From: Leptotrichia shahii
GTDB lineage: Bacteria > Fusobacteriota > Fusobacteriia > Fusobacteriales > Leptotrichiaceae
DNA length: 64,000 nucleotides
Direction of reading: 5' to 3'
NCBI RefSeq assembly: GCF_008327825.1
Contig: NZ_AP019827.1
Span: 434,001-498,000 of the forward strand
Part shown: piece after piece, positions 46,300 through 55,024 of the stretch
How the letters are laid out: each line of letters opens with the position of its first letter
How positions within the stretch are numbered: the stretch's first letter is position 1
Made by a program: the position numbers and the translations under genes
The notes under the pieces: model-generated
The model's input: the letters and a program-made list of their open reading frames with translations, nothing else
Database searches by the model: none
Told to the model about the DNA's origin: nothing

Positions 46300-47544
46300 T
46301 TATTCTTTTGATAATATTAATTCAGCTAATTTTTTTTCATTAGGTGTTATTATATTTTCGCTATATGAAGTTCCTTTATACCAGCTTTTTCTTGAAAAAT
46401 AGTTTTTGTATTTTTCTTTTTTAAAAATATATCCTCTTTTGGCATATATTGTATTTCTAATAATAGAAAGCTGACTGCTTGAAAAATTATTTAAATAACT
46501 CTCATTTCCTTTATTAATGACTTCGTCATAGACACGATCCAATGTTGCTAGATCTTCATCAGAACTTTGATTATTACTTGTGTTATTATTCTGAGAAGGC
46601 GCAGATGTAGATGTACTCTGATAGTTTGTCGCAGTTTCTTGAGTTATTTCATTATTTGCATTTGTACTTGTATTTATTTGAGCATTTGAAGCACCTTGTA
46701 TATCTGTAAAAATGCTCTTGAATACTTTTAACATATCTTTACCGAATCTTGGGAAAATTTCTTCTTTTTCGCCCATAAATACTAAATATCTATAATTTTT
46801 TTTATCTCCTTTATATTGTCTTTCAGTTATAATTATATAATCGTCATCTTCTCTTAAAGAATAATTATAAATAAATATTTCATCTTTTTTATCAACGATT
46901 ATCTCATTCTTATTATTATTTTTACTTTCAGTCTCAGTTTCATCGTTTAGACCATCTTTGATTTTTTTGGTACTCTCTGAAAAATTATATATTTTTCCAA
47001 ATTTTTTTATTTTACCTGAAAATTTATTTGAAAAATCAAAATTATCTTCATACTCTCCATCTACATAGTTTACTTCTTTTATCAAGCCATTATTTTCATC
47101 ATATATAATTTCATTTTCATAACCAGAATTTGATTTTGTTTTTACATATATAGCTTTATTTCCAGCTGTTTTTCCAATTTCTACATTACCATTTCTTTTT
47201 AGTTCATATACTCCTTCCATCACTCCGTTACTAAATGTAAAATATCCACTATAACCTTCATTTGTTGTAAATGTTACTCTTCCTGTAAAAAGTTGTTTAT
47301 TATAGTATAACAGTTCATTTTCAATTGAAAAATTAACTGCATCTAAAGGAACTGTAATACCTGTGTATTCTTCATTAATTTGCTCTTTTTGTTTTTTTTC
47401 TTCATTTTCTTGTTTTTCTTTACTTTTACTATTCGTTTTGTTTTTGTTCCCAAAATTGAATATATTATTGCAAGATACAGCGAATATAAAAACAAAAATG
47501 AGGATTAATATTTTTAAAAGCTCCTTTTTTTTAGTTTTTAACAT
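46300..47544 (-). CDS. YARHG-domain lipoprotein
   Basis: A 414-residue protein with a lipoprotein signal (IFVFIFAVSC; Cys25 after the lipobox). A Ser/Lys/Glu linker follows, then MORN-like or beta-repeat sequences around 75-210 (FTFSNGVMEGVYELKRNG; toxin-antidote-like YwqK features), an Asn/Thr/Ser-rich linker (about 285-325), and a C-terminal YARHG domain: SSQLSIIRNTIYAKRGYIFK then SWYKGTSYSENIITPNE. YARHG domains are extracellular peptidoglycan-related modules. First gene of the Asn-rich cluster. Function unknown; an envelope role is likely. Confidence 0.78.
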   Translation of the reverse strand: MLKTKKKELLKILILIFVFIFAVSCNNIFNFGNKNKTNSKSKEKQENEEKKQKEQINEEYTGITVPLDAVNFSIENELLYYNKQLFTGRVTFTTNEGYSGYFTFSNGVMEGVYELKRNGNVEIGKTAGNKAIYVKTKSNSGYENEIIYDENNGLIKEVNYVDGEYEDNFDFSNKFSGKIKKFGKIYNFSESTKKIKDGLNDETETESKNNNKNEIIVDKKDEIFIYNYSLREDDDYIIITERQYKGDKKNYRYLVFMGEKEEIFPRFGKDMLKVFKSIFTDIQGASNAQINTSTNANNEITQETATNYQSTSTSAPSQNNNTSNNQSSDEDLATLDRVYDEVINKGNESYLNNFSSSQLSIIRNTIYAKRGYIFKKEKYKNYFSRKSWYKGTSYSENIITPNEKKLAELILSKE

Positions 47545-47742
47545 ACACTTCCCTCCTTCTTTTTTATTGATTTTTGTTAAATTAATTTTTGATATTTTAA
47601 TTTGTCTGTTGAATATTTTTTATTTAGATTATGTAATATTTTGTTTTAACTTAATTTTTCTATATAATAATATCCAACTTTTTAATAAAAGTCAATACTA
47701 AAAAAGAAAAAATTAAAGTAAGAAAATAAATGAGAATATATA

Positions 47743-47771
47743 TTGAAAATTTGAGAAAAATATACTAAAAT
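47743..47771 (+). promoter_or_regulatory. Promoter of the GHL10-type hydrolase gene
   Basis: TTGAAA (47743-47748), a 17-bp spacer and TAAAAT (47766-47771). Confidence 0.6.
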
Positions 47772-47807
47772 GATAGTGAAGATTTAACATTCAGAAAGGA
47801 GATGCGG

Positions 47808-49046
47808 GTGAAAGCAATTTTAAGAAAAGTATCATTATTGGCAATTACAGTTTTAACGGCAGCCTCGTTGAACGCCTCTAATATTATAGTGGGGAATCGT
47901 AACAATGCGGCAAAAGTTAATAATCAAAAAGTAACAAGAAATAGGGAGTTAAGAGGTGTATGGGTAGCAAGTGTAAGCAATATCGACTGGCCATCTAAAA
48001 AAGGACTTAGTATAGATCAGCAAAAAAGAGAATTTTTAACAATTCTTGATAATGTAAAGAAATGGAATATGAATGCGGTATTTGTGCAGGTAAAACCAAC
48101 AGCAGATGCCTTTTATCCATCAAAATATTCACCTTGGTCTGAATATTTGACTGGAACTCAAGGAGTAAATCCTGGTTATGATCCATTAAAATTTATGGTG
48201 GAAGAAGCACATAAGAGAGGAATCGAGTTTCACGCCTGGTTTAATCCATATAGACTTTCGACATCTGGATCAAGAGATAAATTATCAAAGGATAATATTG
48301 GACGTAAAAAACCTGAATGGACAGTTTCTTATGGAGGACAGCTTTATTTAAATCCAGGGATTCCTGAAGTTGATGATTACGTTGTAGACAGTATTGTTGA
48401 AGTTGTAAAAAATTATGATGTTGATGGTATTCACATGGACGACTATTTTTATCCATACAAAGTTAAAGGGCAAGAATATCCTGATTCAGCACAATATCAA
48501 AAATATGGTAAAAATTTTGCAACAGTTGGAGACTGGAGAAGAGATAATGTAAATAGACTAATTGAAAAATTGCATAAAGCTATAAAAAATGAAAAAGAAA
48601 ATGTGGAATTTGGAATAAGTCCATTTGGAGTATGGAGAAATGCTTCTACTGATCCATCAAGAGGTTCTGCTACAACTGCAGGTGTACAAAATTACGATGA
48701 CTTGTATGCGGATATTTTACTTTGGATGAATAAAGGATGGATAGATTACGTTGCACCTCAAATTTACTGGAATCAGGGATTCAAAGCTGCTGAATATAAT
48801 ACGCTTGTAAAATGGTGGAGCAAATATGCTGGACAGACAAATACAGATTTATATATCGGACAAGCAGCCTACAAAGTAAACGACTGGAAAAATGCAAAGG
48901 AATTAATAAATCAAGTAAATTTCAACAGAACTTATCCAGAAGTAAAAGGAAGTATATTCTTTAGTTACAAGTCTCTGCTGACAAACCCCAAAAATGCTAC
49001 AAACAGCCTAGCTCAAGGGCCTTATGCCAATATTGAAAATCAGTAA
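47808..49046 (+). CDS. Secreted glycoside hydrolase-like protein (GHL10/DUF187 family)
   Basis: A 412-residue exported protein. The signal peptide is at about 1-24 (LRKVSLLAITVLTAASLNAS). The TIM-barrel domain starts with RELRGVWVASVSNIDWPS, typical of GHL10 (formerly DUF187), and includes FHAWFNPYRLS, VDGIHMDDYFYPY and IDYVAPQIYWNQGF. Family members such as YngK-like proteins act on peptidoglycan- or glycan-linked sugars; the substrate here is unknown. AAAGGAG at 47795-47801 fits the GTG at 47808, not the ATG at 47802, which overlaps the site. Monocistronic with its own terminator. Confidence 0.88.
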   Translation: MKAILRKVSLLAITVLTAASLNASNIIVGNRNNAAKVNNQKVTRNRELRGVWVASVSNIDWPSKKGLSIDQQKREFLTILDNVKKWNMNAVFVQVKPTADAFYPSKYSPWSEYLTGTQGVNPGYDPLKFMVEEAHKRGIEFHAWFNPYRLSTSGSRDKLSKDNIGRKKPEWTVSYGGQLYLNPGIPEVDDYVVDSIVEVVKNYDVDGIHMDDYFYPYKVKGQEYPDSAQYQKYGKNFATVGDWRRDNVNRLIEKLHKAIKNEKENVEFGISPFGVWRNASTDPSRGSATTAGVQNYDDLYADILLWMNKGWIDYVAPQIYWNQGFKAAEYNTLVKWWSKYAGQTNTDLYIGQAAYKVNDWKNAKELINQVNFNRTYPEVKGSIFFSYKSLLTNPKNATNSLAQGPYANIENQ

Positions 49047-49094
49047 TTTTTAGAAAAAACTAATTTAAAATTGAAATTTAAGAAATTAGTAAAA

Positions 49095-49140
49095 ATCAGT
49101 ATCAGAAGTGTTTTCAAGACTTGAATGATACTGGTTTTTA
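49095..49140 (+). terminator. Terminator of the GHL10-type gene
   Basis: AATCAGTATCA (49094-49104) pairs with TGATACTGGTT (49126-49136) with a G-T pair near the base; TTTTATTTTA follows. Beyond it, 49184-49300 holds an inverted repeat ATCGCAG/CTGCGAT and possible gene debris. Confidence 0.75.
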
Positions 49141-49342
49141 TTTTATGTTAGATTCTATTAAACAGAAAACATATTTTATTTATTTTTTATCGCAGGGGAT
49201 AAAGATTTCACCATATTTTTTGCACTTTAGCTAGTCTGCGATGTTTTTATACACTAACCAGAAAGTTTCTTACGCTTAGACAGTTTTATCGGCATATAAA
49301 AATAATCCAGCAGAAAATAAACATTCAATATTTTTTTAAAGT

Positions 49343-49371
49343 TTGCACTTTCTTAGGTTTTATAGTATAAT
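49343..49371 (+). promoter_or_regulatory. Promoter of gltS
   Basis: TTGCAC (49343-49348), a 17-bp spacer and TATAAT (49366-49371). The ribosome site GAGGTGAT follows. Confidence 0.75.
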
Positions 49372-49415
49372 AACTTATTACGAAAAAAAAAATTAGATCG
49401 AGGTGATAATGTTTT

Positions 49416-50657
49416 ATGGTAAAAATTAATATGGATATGATCCAGACAATTGGATTGGCAGTTATTCTGCTCTTAATAGGAATGAAACTTAGAAAAAAAA
49501 TTCAATTTTTTGAAAAATATTGCATTCCAGCTCCAGTTATTGGTGGATTTTTATTTTCAATAATTGTTTTTATTTTTAGGCAAACGAATGTGGCTCAAAT
49601 TAAATTTGATGATACACTTCAAAAGTTTTTTATGGTAATGTTTTTTACAAGTGTAGGATTTAACGCCAGTCTTAAAGTATTGAAAAAAGGTGGTAAAAAG
49701 GTTGTCATCTTTTTATTTGTTGCAGCGGGATTATGTGTTATGCAAAATGTTGTTGCTGTTACACTTTCAAAATTTGTGGGGATTCCACCACTACTTGCAT
49801 TGATGACGGGGTCTACTCCAATGACCGGTGGACATGGTACTTCAGCGGCTGTTGCACCTACAATTGAAGCTCTTGGTTCAATGTACAAAGGGGCGAATGC
49901 GATTGCAATTGCAGCGGCAACTTTTGGACTTATTGTGGGATCTGCGATGGGAGGGCCTATTGCTAGCAGACTTATTAACAAACATAAATTATTGCCTGAA
50001 CATTTTAGAAAAGATAGAGTAAAACACGGTGACGAAGATATTGATGAGGAAGTTTTAAAAAGGCAAAAGCCTTATCTTGATGGAGAGCGTTTCTCAATGG
50101 CATTTTTCTATATTTTAATTGCAATGGGGATTGGTTCATATTTATCAATGTTCATTGATTATCTTATGAATTTTACAGGCTTTCAAGCACACTTTCCTAT
50201 TTATATCGGACCAATGATTATCGCAGCTATCATTAGAAATATATCTGACAATGTAAAGGCTTTAAATGCTCCAATTAAGGAAATAAGCATTCTTGAAGAT
50301 GTGGCGCTTAGCTTGTTTCTAGCAATGGCATTGATGACTTTGAGATTATGGGAGCTTATTGATTTGGCACTTCCAGTGCTTGTTCTATTAGTTGCACAGG
50401 TTATATTAATTTATTTCTATTTGAATTGGATAACATTTAAGGCGATGGGGTCAGATTATGATGCGGCTGTAATGGTTTCAGGGCATTGTGGATTTGGATT
50501 AGGTGCAACTCCAAATGGAATTTCAAATATGAAAGCCGTTACAGAAAAATATGTCTACTCAAAAATGGCATTTTTTGTGATTCCGATAGTTGGTTCACTA
50601 TTTATCGACTTTGTTAATATTAGTATTATTACTTTATTTACACAATTTTTTAAGTAA
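49416..50657 (+). CDS. gltS: Sodium/glutamate symporter GltS
   Basis: An inner-membrane Na+:glutamate transporter of 413 residues with about ten to twelve helices in two inverted halves. Signatures are the PAPVIGGFLFS motif near residue 40, GSTPMTGGHGTSAAVAPTIE in the first substrate loop, and the mirrored GHCGFGLGATPNGISNM in the second. The ATG at 49416 is in frame after GAGGTGATAATGTTTT. It is a single-gene unit with its own promoter and a hairpin repeat downstream. Coupling to Na+ matches the Na+ signature of the neighbouring ATPase. Confidence 0.95.
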   Translation: MVKINMDMIQTIGLAVILLLIGMKLRKKIQFFEKYCIPAPVIGGFLFSIIVFIFRQTNVAQIKFDDTLQKFFMVMFFTSVGFNASLKVLKKGGKKVVIFLFVAAGLCVMQNVVAVTLSKFVGIPPLLALMTGSTPMTGGHGTSAAVAPTIEALGSMYKGANAIAIAAATFGLIVGSAMGGPIASRLINKHKLLPEHFRKDRVKHGDEDIDEEVLKRQKPYLDGERFSMAFFYILIAMGIGSYLSMFIDYLMNFTGFQAHFPIYIGPMIIAAIIRNISDNVKALNAPIKEISILEDVALSLFLAMALMTLRLWELIDLALPVLVLLVAQVILIYFYLNWITFKAMGSDYDAAVMVSGHCGFGLGATPNGISNMKAVTEKYVYSKMAFFVIPIVGSLFIDFVNISIITLFTQFFK

Positions 50658-50734
50658 AAAATATAACTGGAATTATTCGGTAACTATGTAATTTTATAGA
50701 TAAATAAATGTGTTCAGAGATTTAAATTTTTTTG

Positions 50735-50761
50735 ATAAGGGGCTAGATCCCCTTTTTTTAG
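50735..50761 (+). repeat. AAGGGG/CCCCTT hairpin repeat with T-tract, probable gltS terminator
   Basis: AAGGGG (50737-50742) pairs with CCCCTT (50749-50754), followed by TTTTT. It lies 78 bp after the gltS stop. The loop CTAGAT differs from other copies. Confidence 0.65.
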
Positions 50762-50938
50762 AGCATTTACTTTTTTTAATCTATAGTTTTACTTAATTTT
50801 GTTAGTTCGAGTTTAAGAAGTTCTGAATATATTCTGTGAGGATAAAAAATAAAAGTGATTTAAATAATTTGTTGTTGTCTTGAAGAAATATGTAAAATAT
50901 ACTGTAAATAAAAGGTTTAATTTGAATAATAATAAAAT

Positions 50939-50967
50939 TTGCAAAATGAATTTAATTGGAGTATAAT
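50939..50967 (+). promoter_or_regulatory. Promoter of the atp operon
   Basis: TTGCAA (50939-50944), a 17-bp spacer and TATAAT (50962-50967), 61 bp before atpB. The transcript would start near 50974 and include a copy of CAAAGTTGA (51002-51010). Confidence 0.8.
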
Positions 50968-51028
50968 AATGTTATGCAACAAAGTTTTTTTAATCTTTGC
51001 TCAAAGTTGAGAGAAAGGAGGGAAATTA

Positions 51029-51925
51029 ATGAAAAATAAAATTTTTAAATTTTTAGGCTTCCTATTTCTTATGATGGTTGTCGTAAATCTGATTTTGTCA
51101 ATTATTTCGACATTCTTACCAGTAAAATTTGAGTCGCCAAGTTCAGTTGTAGAAGCTCCGCATTATTTTAATTTTGTTCTAGGTGGATTTAAGTTCTCGC
51201 TTAGTCAGACAGTAGTTAATACGTGGGTACTTATGCTTGTAATTATGTTTATTGTAAGAGCTGGAACAAAAAAAACAAGTGTTGAAAATCCAAGTAAAAT
51301 GCAAATTGTGATGGAAGAATACTATCACTTTATTGAAAACACTTTTTTAACTACATTTGGAAAGCATAAAAAAAATTATGTGCCGTTTTTTTCAGCATTA
51401 TTTGCATTTATAATGTTTTCAAATTTAAGCACATTTTTGTTTCCATATATTATGATGGTAGTTAATGAAGATGGAGTTAAAATGGTAAAACCGTTTTTTA
51501 GAACGCCTACAGCAGATCCAAATACTACGATTGGATTATCACTTGTGGTAATTATACTTTTCCTGGCGGTATCTATAAAGCAAAGGGGACTAAGAGGATA
51601 TATAAAATCACTATTTGAACCAATGTGGTTTATGTTTCCATTAAATATTGTGGATATTTTTTCAAAAGTTTTAAATACTTCAATGCGGTTATTTGGAAAT
51701 ATGCTTGCAGGACTTGTAATTGTAGGACTTTTGTATAGTCTTGTTGGTAGAGGTTTGCTTCAATCATTGACACATGATATGCTGAAGGGAAGTTTCTCCT
51801 TTTCAGTCGGATGGCCGATGATTATACAGCTTTATTTGGATTTGTTCATTGGTATTGTTCAAGCATTCGTGTTTACGATACTTTCATCAGTTTATATAAG
51901 TGAAGCGCTGGGTGAAGAGGAATAA
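51029..51925 (+). CDS. atpB: F-type ATP synthase subunit a
   Basis: The membrane stator with the ion half-channels, 298 residues. The conserved Arg lies in SMRLFGNMLAGLVIVG in the long tilted helix, and the C-terminal LYLDLFIGIVQAFVFTILSSVYI is typical. The N-terminal extension is somewhat long with one extra helix. It is the first gene of atpBEFHAGDC. The ribosome site AAAGGAGGG lies 7 nt before the ATG. The gap 50658-51028 holds the hairpin repeat and the promoter. Confidence 0.95.
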   Translation: MKNKIFKFLGFLFLMMVVVNLILSIISTFLPVKFESPSSVVEAPHYFNFVLGGFKFSLSQTVVNTWVLMLVIMFIVRAGTKKTSVENPSKMQIVMEEYYHFIENTFLTTFGKHKKNYVPFFSALFAFIMFSNLSTFLFPYIMMVVNEDGVKMVKPFFRTPTADPNTTIGLSLVVIILFLAVSIKQRGLRGYIKSLFEPMWFMFPLNIVDIFSKVLNTSMRLFGNMLAGLVIVGLLYSLVGRGLLQSLTHDMLKGSFSFSVGWPMIIQLYLDLFIGIVQAFVFTILSSVYISEALGEEE

Positions 51926-52048
51926 AATAAAAATTACAGTCCTGAAATTCTTTTATATGTTCAAAGCTGATATTTTGTATAGATAAGAGCATTGTAGGGC
52001 AAAGTTAACTTTAATAAACAAAAAATAAAAAAATTAGGAGGATTAAAA

Positions 52049-52291
52049 ATGGCAGGAGTAGAATTAATTAAGGCAGCAGCTTTATTAGGAGCAGGAATTG
52101 CAGCAATAGGAGGTGTTGGAGCAGGATTAGGACAAGGGATTGCAACTGGTTATGCAGTAGAAGCAGTTTCAAGACAGCCTGAAGCTAAGCAAGACATTAT
52201 GCAAACATTAATTACAGGACTTGCGATTACAGAATCATCAGCAATTTATGCATTAGTAATAGCATTCCTATTAATTTTCTTAAAAGGGTAA
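52049..52291 (+). CDS. atpE: F-type ATP synthase subunit c with Na+-type site
   Basis: An 80-residue two-helix proteolipid forming the rotor ring. Q29 in GLGQG and I60, E62, S63, S64 and Y67 in ITESSAIY align with the Na+ ligands known from Ilyobacter tartaricus (Q32, V63, E65, S66, T67, Y70), with Thr replaced by Ser. The loop RQPEA is conserved. This signature indicates Na+ (or Na+/H+) coupling rather than H+ only. The gene follows a strong AGGAGG. Upstream 52000-52008 carries a CAAAGTTAA motif. Confidence 0.96.
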   Translation: MAGVELIKAAALLGAGIAAIGGVGAGLGQGIATGYAVEAVSRQPEAKQDIMQTLITGLAITESSAIYALVIAFLLIFLKG

Positions 52292-52467
52292 GATTTTAAA
52301 AATAAAAAAATAGTATTTGAGTATTTTTAGAATTTAGATCAAAGTTAAATTTAAAGGAATGAAAGATTCAAGTGAATAAAAAAATTCTAAAAAGTGAAGA
52401 GTTATAAAAAAAGAAAATAGGATTAATATGTAAAATCAGGTTAATTTCTCAAAGTTAAGGAGTAAAT

Positions 52468-52956
52468 ATGGGAGGAAAATTAATAAACATCGACTTTACG
52501 ATGGCTATTGAAATAATAAACTTTATAGTATTAGTCTATTTTTTTTCACGAACTTTTTCAAAAAAAATCGGTAAAGTTCTAGAAGATAGAAAAAAACTGG
52601 CTTTATCTGAAATGGAAATTGTTGAAAATGAAAAAGAAAAACTGGAAGATCAAAAAAAATCAATTGAAAAATTGAAAAAGGAATCTAAAAGACGTGCTAA
52701 TGATATTTTGATAAAAGCTGAAAGACAGGCTGATGACAGAAAAGATCAAATTATATCGCTGGCTATGAGTAATCGTGAAAGAATGATGATGAAGGCGGAA
52801 GCTGATATTGAAAAAATGCGTCAAAATGCTAAATTTGAACTTCAAAAGGAAGTTGGAGAAATGGCGGTTGAACTTGCTGAAAAAATTATCAAGGAAAACA
52901 TTGACGAAAAGCAGGATAAAACTATAAACAAGTTTATTAATGAGATAGGAGATTAA
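52468..52956 (+). CDS. atpF: F-type ATP synthase subunit b
   Basis: The peripheral stalk subunit, 162 residues: one N-terminal membrane helix (AIEIINFIVLVYFFSRTF, about 13-30), then a long charged coiled coil (KKLALSEMEIVENEKEKLED onward) ending in the delta-binding region. A single b gene (no b' gene) is present, as in non-photosynthetic bacteria. The gap before it (52292-52467) has two CAAAGTTAA copies. atpH begins 1 nt after its stop. Confidence 0.93.
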   Translation: MGGKLINIDFTMAIEIINFIVLVYFFSRTFSKKIGKVLEDRKKLALSEMEIVENEKEKLEDQKKSIEKLKKESKRRANDILIKAERQADDRKDQIISLAMSNRERMMMKAEADIEKMRQNAKFELQKEVGEMAVELAEKIIKENIDEKQDKTINKFINEIGD

Positions 52957-52957
52957 A

Positions 52958-53485
52958 ATGGCTAATGATGAGATTGCAAAAAGATATGCATCGGCAATTT
53001 ACAATATAGCAAAATCTTCTGAAAGTATAAATGAAGTTAGGGAAGTATTGAATATTCTTAAGGAAAATTACGCAGAGGAAGAGGAGTTCAGGAAGATTTT
53101 GGAAGATCCTCTTAAAAAATTTCCAGAAAAGGAAAAATTTTTGGAAAAATCCTTTAATCATGTATCTAGCGAAGCACTTGGAATAGTAAAATACATTGTA
53201 AGAAAACAGCGGTTATCGTTGATTGGCGATATAAAGGAATATTTTTTGAAACTTTATTATGAGGAAAATAATAAACTTCCAATAACTGCTATATTTGCAA
53301 AGGAGCTATCGGAAAAACAAAGGGATCTGTTAGTACAGAAACTTGAAAAAAAATATGGTAAAAAAGTCGTTATTAACCTTAAAGTTGACAAGGGAATTAT
53401 CGGTGGAGGAATTTTAAGAATCGGTAATGAGGTTATAGACGGTTCAATAAAAAATCAAATTGATGAAATAAAGAAAAATTTTTAG
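52958..53485 (+). CDS. atpH: F-type ATP synthase subunit delta
   Basis: A 175-residue subunit that links F1 to the b stalk. It starts MANDEIAKRYASAIYNIAKS, the usual delta N-terminus (RYAxAL), and ends with GGGILRIGNEVIDGSIKNQID, the family's C-terminal signature. It begins 1 nt after the atpF stop and precedes atpA by 18 nt. Confidence 0.95.
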   Translation: MANDEIAKRYASAIYNIAKSSESINEVREVLNILKENYAEEEEFRKILEDPLKKFPEKEKFLEKSFNHVSSEALGIVKYIVRKQRLSLIGDIKEYFLKLYYEENNKLPITAIFAKELSEKQRDLLVQKLEKKYGKKVVINLKVDKGIIGGGILRIGNEVIDGSIKNQIDEIKKNF

Positions 53486-53503
53486 AAATGGAGGTGCTTT
53501 TCT

Positions 53504-55009
53504 TTGAGAATCAAGCCAGAGGAAATAAGTAAAATAATCCGAAGCGAAATCGAAAATTACAAAAGTTCACTGGATATTTCCAATACTGGAACGGTTTTGG
53601 AAGTGGGAGATGGAATTGCCAGAATTTACGGATTAAGTGACGCTATGGCAGGAGAACTTTTAGAGTTTGAAAATGGAACTATCGGAATGGCACTAAACTT
53701 GGAAGAAAGTAACATTGGAGCAGTAATTTTTGGAAAAACACAAGGAATAAAGGAAGGAAGCATAGTAAAAGGATTGGGAAAAGTAGCTGAAGTTCCAGCT
53801 GGAAATGAAATGCTTGGAAGAGTAGTTGATGCACTTGGAAATCCTATTGATGGAAAAGGTGCAATAACAGCTGACAAATATATGCCAATTGAAAGACAGG
53901 CTTCAGGAATTATCGCAAGAAAGCCAGTTACACAGCCTATGCAGACTGGGATAAAAGCAATAGATGGAATGTTCCCGATTGGAAAAGGGCAAAGGGAATT
54001 AATAATTGGAGATAGACAGACTGGTAAAACAGCAATTGCAATTGATGCGATTATAAATCAAAAAAATAATGATGTTTTGTGTATTTATGTAGCAATTGGA
54101 CAAAAGAGATCGACGGTTGCACAAATTTATAAAAAATTGGAAGAAGCTGGGGCATTGGAATATACAATTATTGTTGCGGCAACTGCTTCAGAATCAGCAC
54201 CGCTTCAATATTTAGCGCCATATTCAGGGGTTGCTATGGGTGAATATTTTATGGATGAAGGAAAAGATGTACTGATAGTTTATGATGACTTGTCAAAACA
54301 TGCTGTATCTTATCGTGAAATGTCATTATTGTTGAAACGTCCGCCAGGAAGGGAAGCGTACCCGGGAGATGTTTTCTATCTTCACTCAAGACTGCTTGAA
54401 AGAGCGGCAAAATTAAGCGATAAACTAGGTGGAGGTTCAATTACAGCACTTCCAATCGTAGAAACACGTGCTGGAGATATTTCGGCATATATTCCAACAA
54501 ATGTTATTTCAATAACAGACGGACAAATATTTTTGGAAACAGATTTGTTTAATTCAGGATTCAGACCAGCCATAAATGCAGGAGTTTCTGTGTCACGGGT
54601 TGGAGGAGCAGCACAAATTAAGGCTATGAAACAAGTTGCTTCAAAAGTGAAGCTGGAACTTGCACAATATAATGAATTGCTGGCATTTACACAATTTGGA
54701 TCAGATTTGGATAAGGCTACAAGGGATCAGCTTAACCGTGGATCTAAAATTATGGAAGTTCTGAAACAGCCGCAATACAGTCCATATAGAGTCGAAGAAC
54801 AGGTAATTTCATTTTATTGTGTAACAAATGGATATTTTGACAATGTTCCAAATGAAAAATTGAGAACATTTGAGAAGGATTTAATAGAAGCAATTAGAAA
54901 TGATTCAAATATTTTAAGTGAAATTTTAGAGAAAAAATCACTGGATGATAACTTGAAGAATAAACTTGACGAATTTATAATTAATTATAAAAAAGAATAT
55001 GTCTGGTAA
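53504..55009 (+). CDS. atpA: F-type ATP synthase subunit alpha
   Basis: The regulatory nucleotide-binding subunit of the catalytic head, 501 residues. It has the P-loop GDRQTGKT near residue 170, the [11 protein letters not shown] segment, [29 protein letters not shown] and the alpha-specific [20 protein letters not shown]. The start is TTG at 53504, set by GGAGG at 53490-53494 with a 9-nt spacer. Such a weak start may tune the amount relative to beta. Confidence 0.97.
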   Translation: MRIKPEEISKIIRSEIENYKSSLDISNTGTVLEVGDGIARIYGLSDAMAGELLEFENGTIGMALNLEESNIGAVIFGKTQGIKEGSIVKGLGKVAEVPAGNEMLGRVVDALGNPIDGKGAITADKYMPIERQASGIIARKPVTQPMQTGIKAIDGMFPIGKGQRELIIGDRQTGKTAIAIDAIINQKNNDVLCIYVAIGQKRSTVAQIYKKLEEAGALEYTIIVAATASESAPLQYLAPYSGVAMGEYFMDEGKDVLIVYDDLSKHAVSYREMSLLLKRPPGREAYPGDVFYLHSRLLERAAKLSDKLGGGSITALPIVETRAGDISAYIPTNVISITDGQIFLETDLFNSGFRPAINAGVSVSRVGGAAQIKAMKQVASKVKLELAQYNELLAFTQFGSDLDKATRDQLNRGSKIMEVLKQPQYSPYRVEEQVISFYCVTNGYFDNVPNEKLRTFEKDLIEAIRNDSNILSEILEKKSLDDNLKNKLDEFIINYKKEYVW

Positions 55010-55024
55010 AGCAGGTGAAAATAT

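Noticed and set aside
45825-46343. 172-residue plus-strand frame rich in Ile/Val
   Set aside because: It is the mirror of the Asn-rich gene: AAT/AAC codons read backwards give Ile and Val. No ribosome site.
47802-47807. ATG 47802 as start of the GHL10 gene
   Set aside because: It abuts the ribosome site; the GTG at 47808 has the proper spacing.
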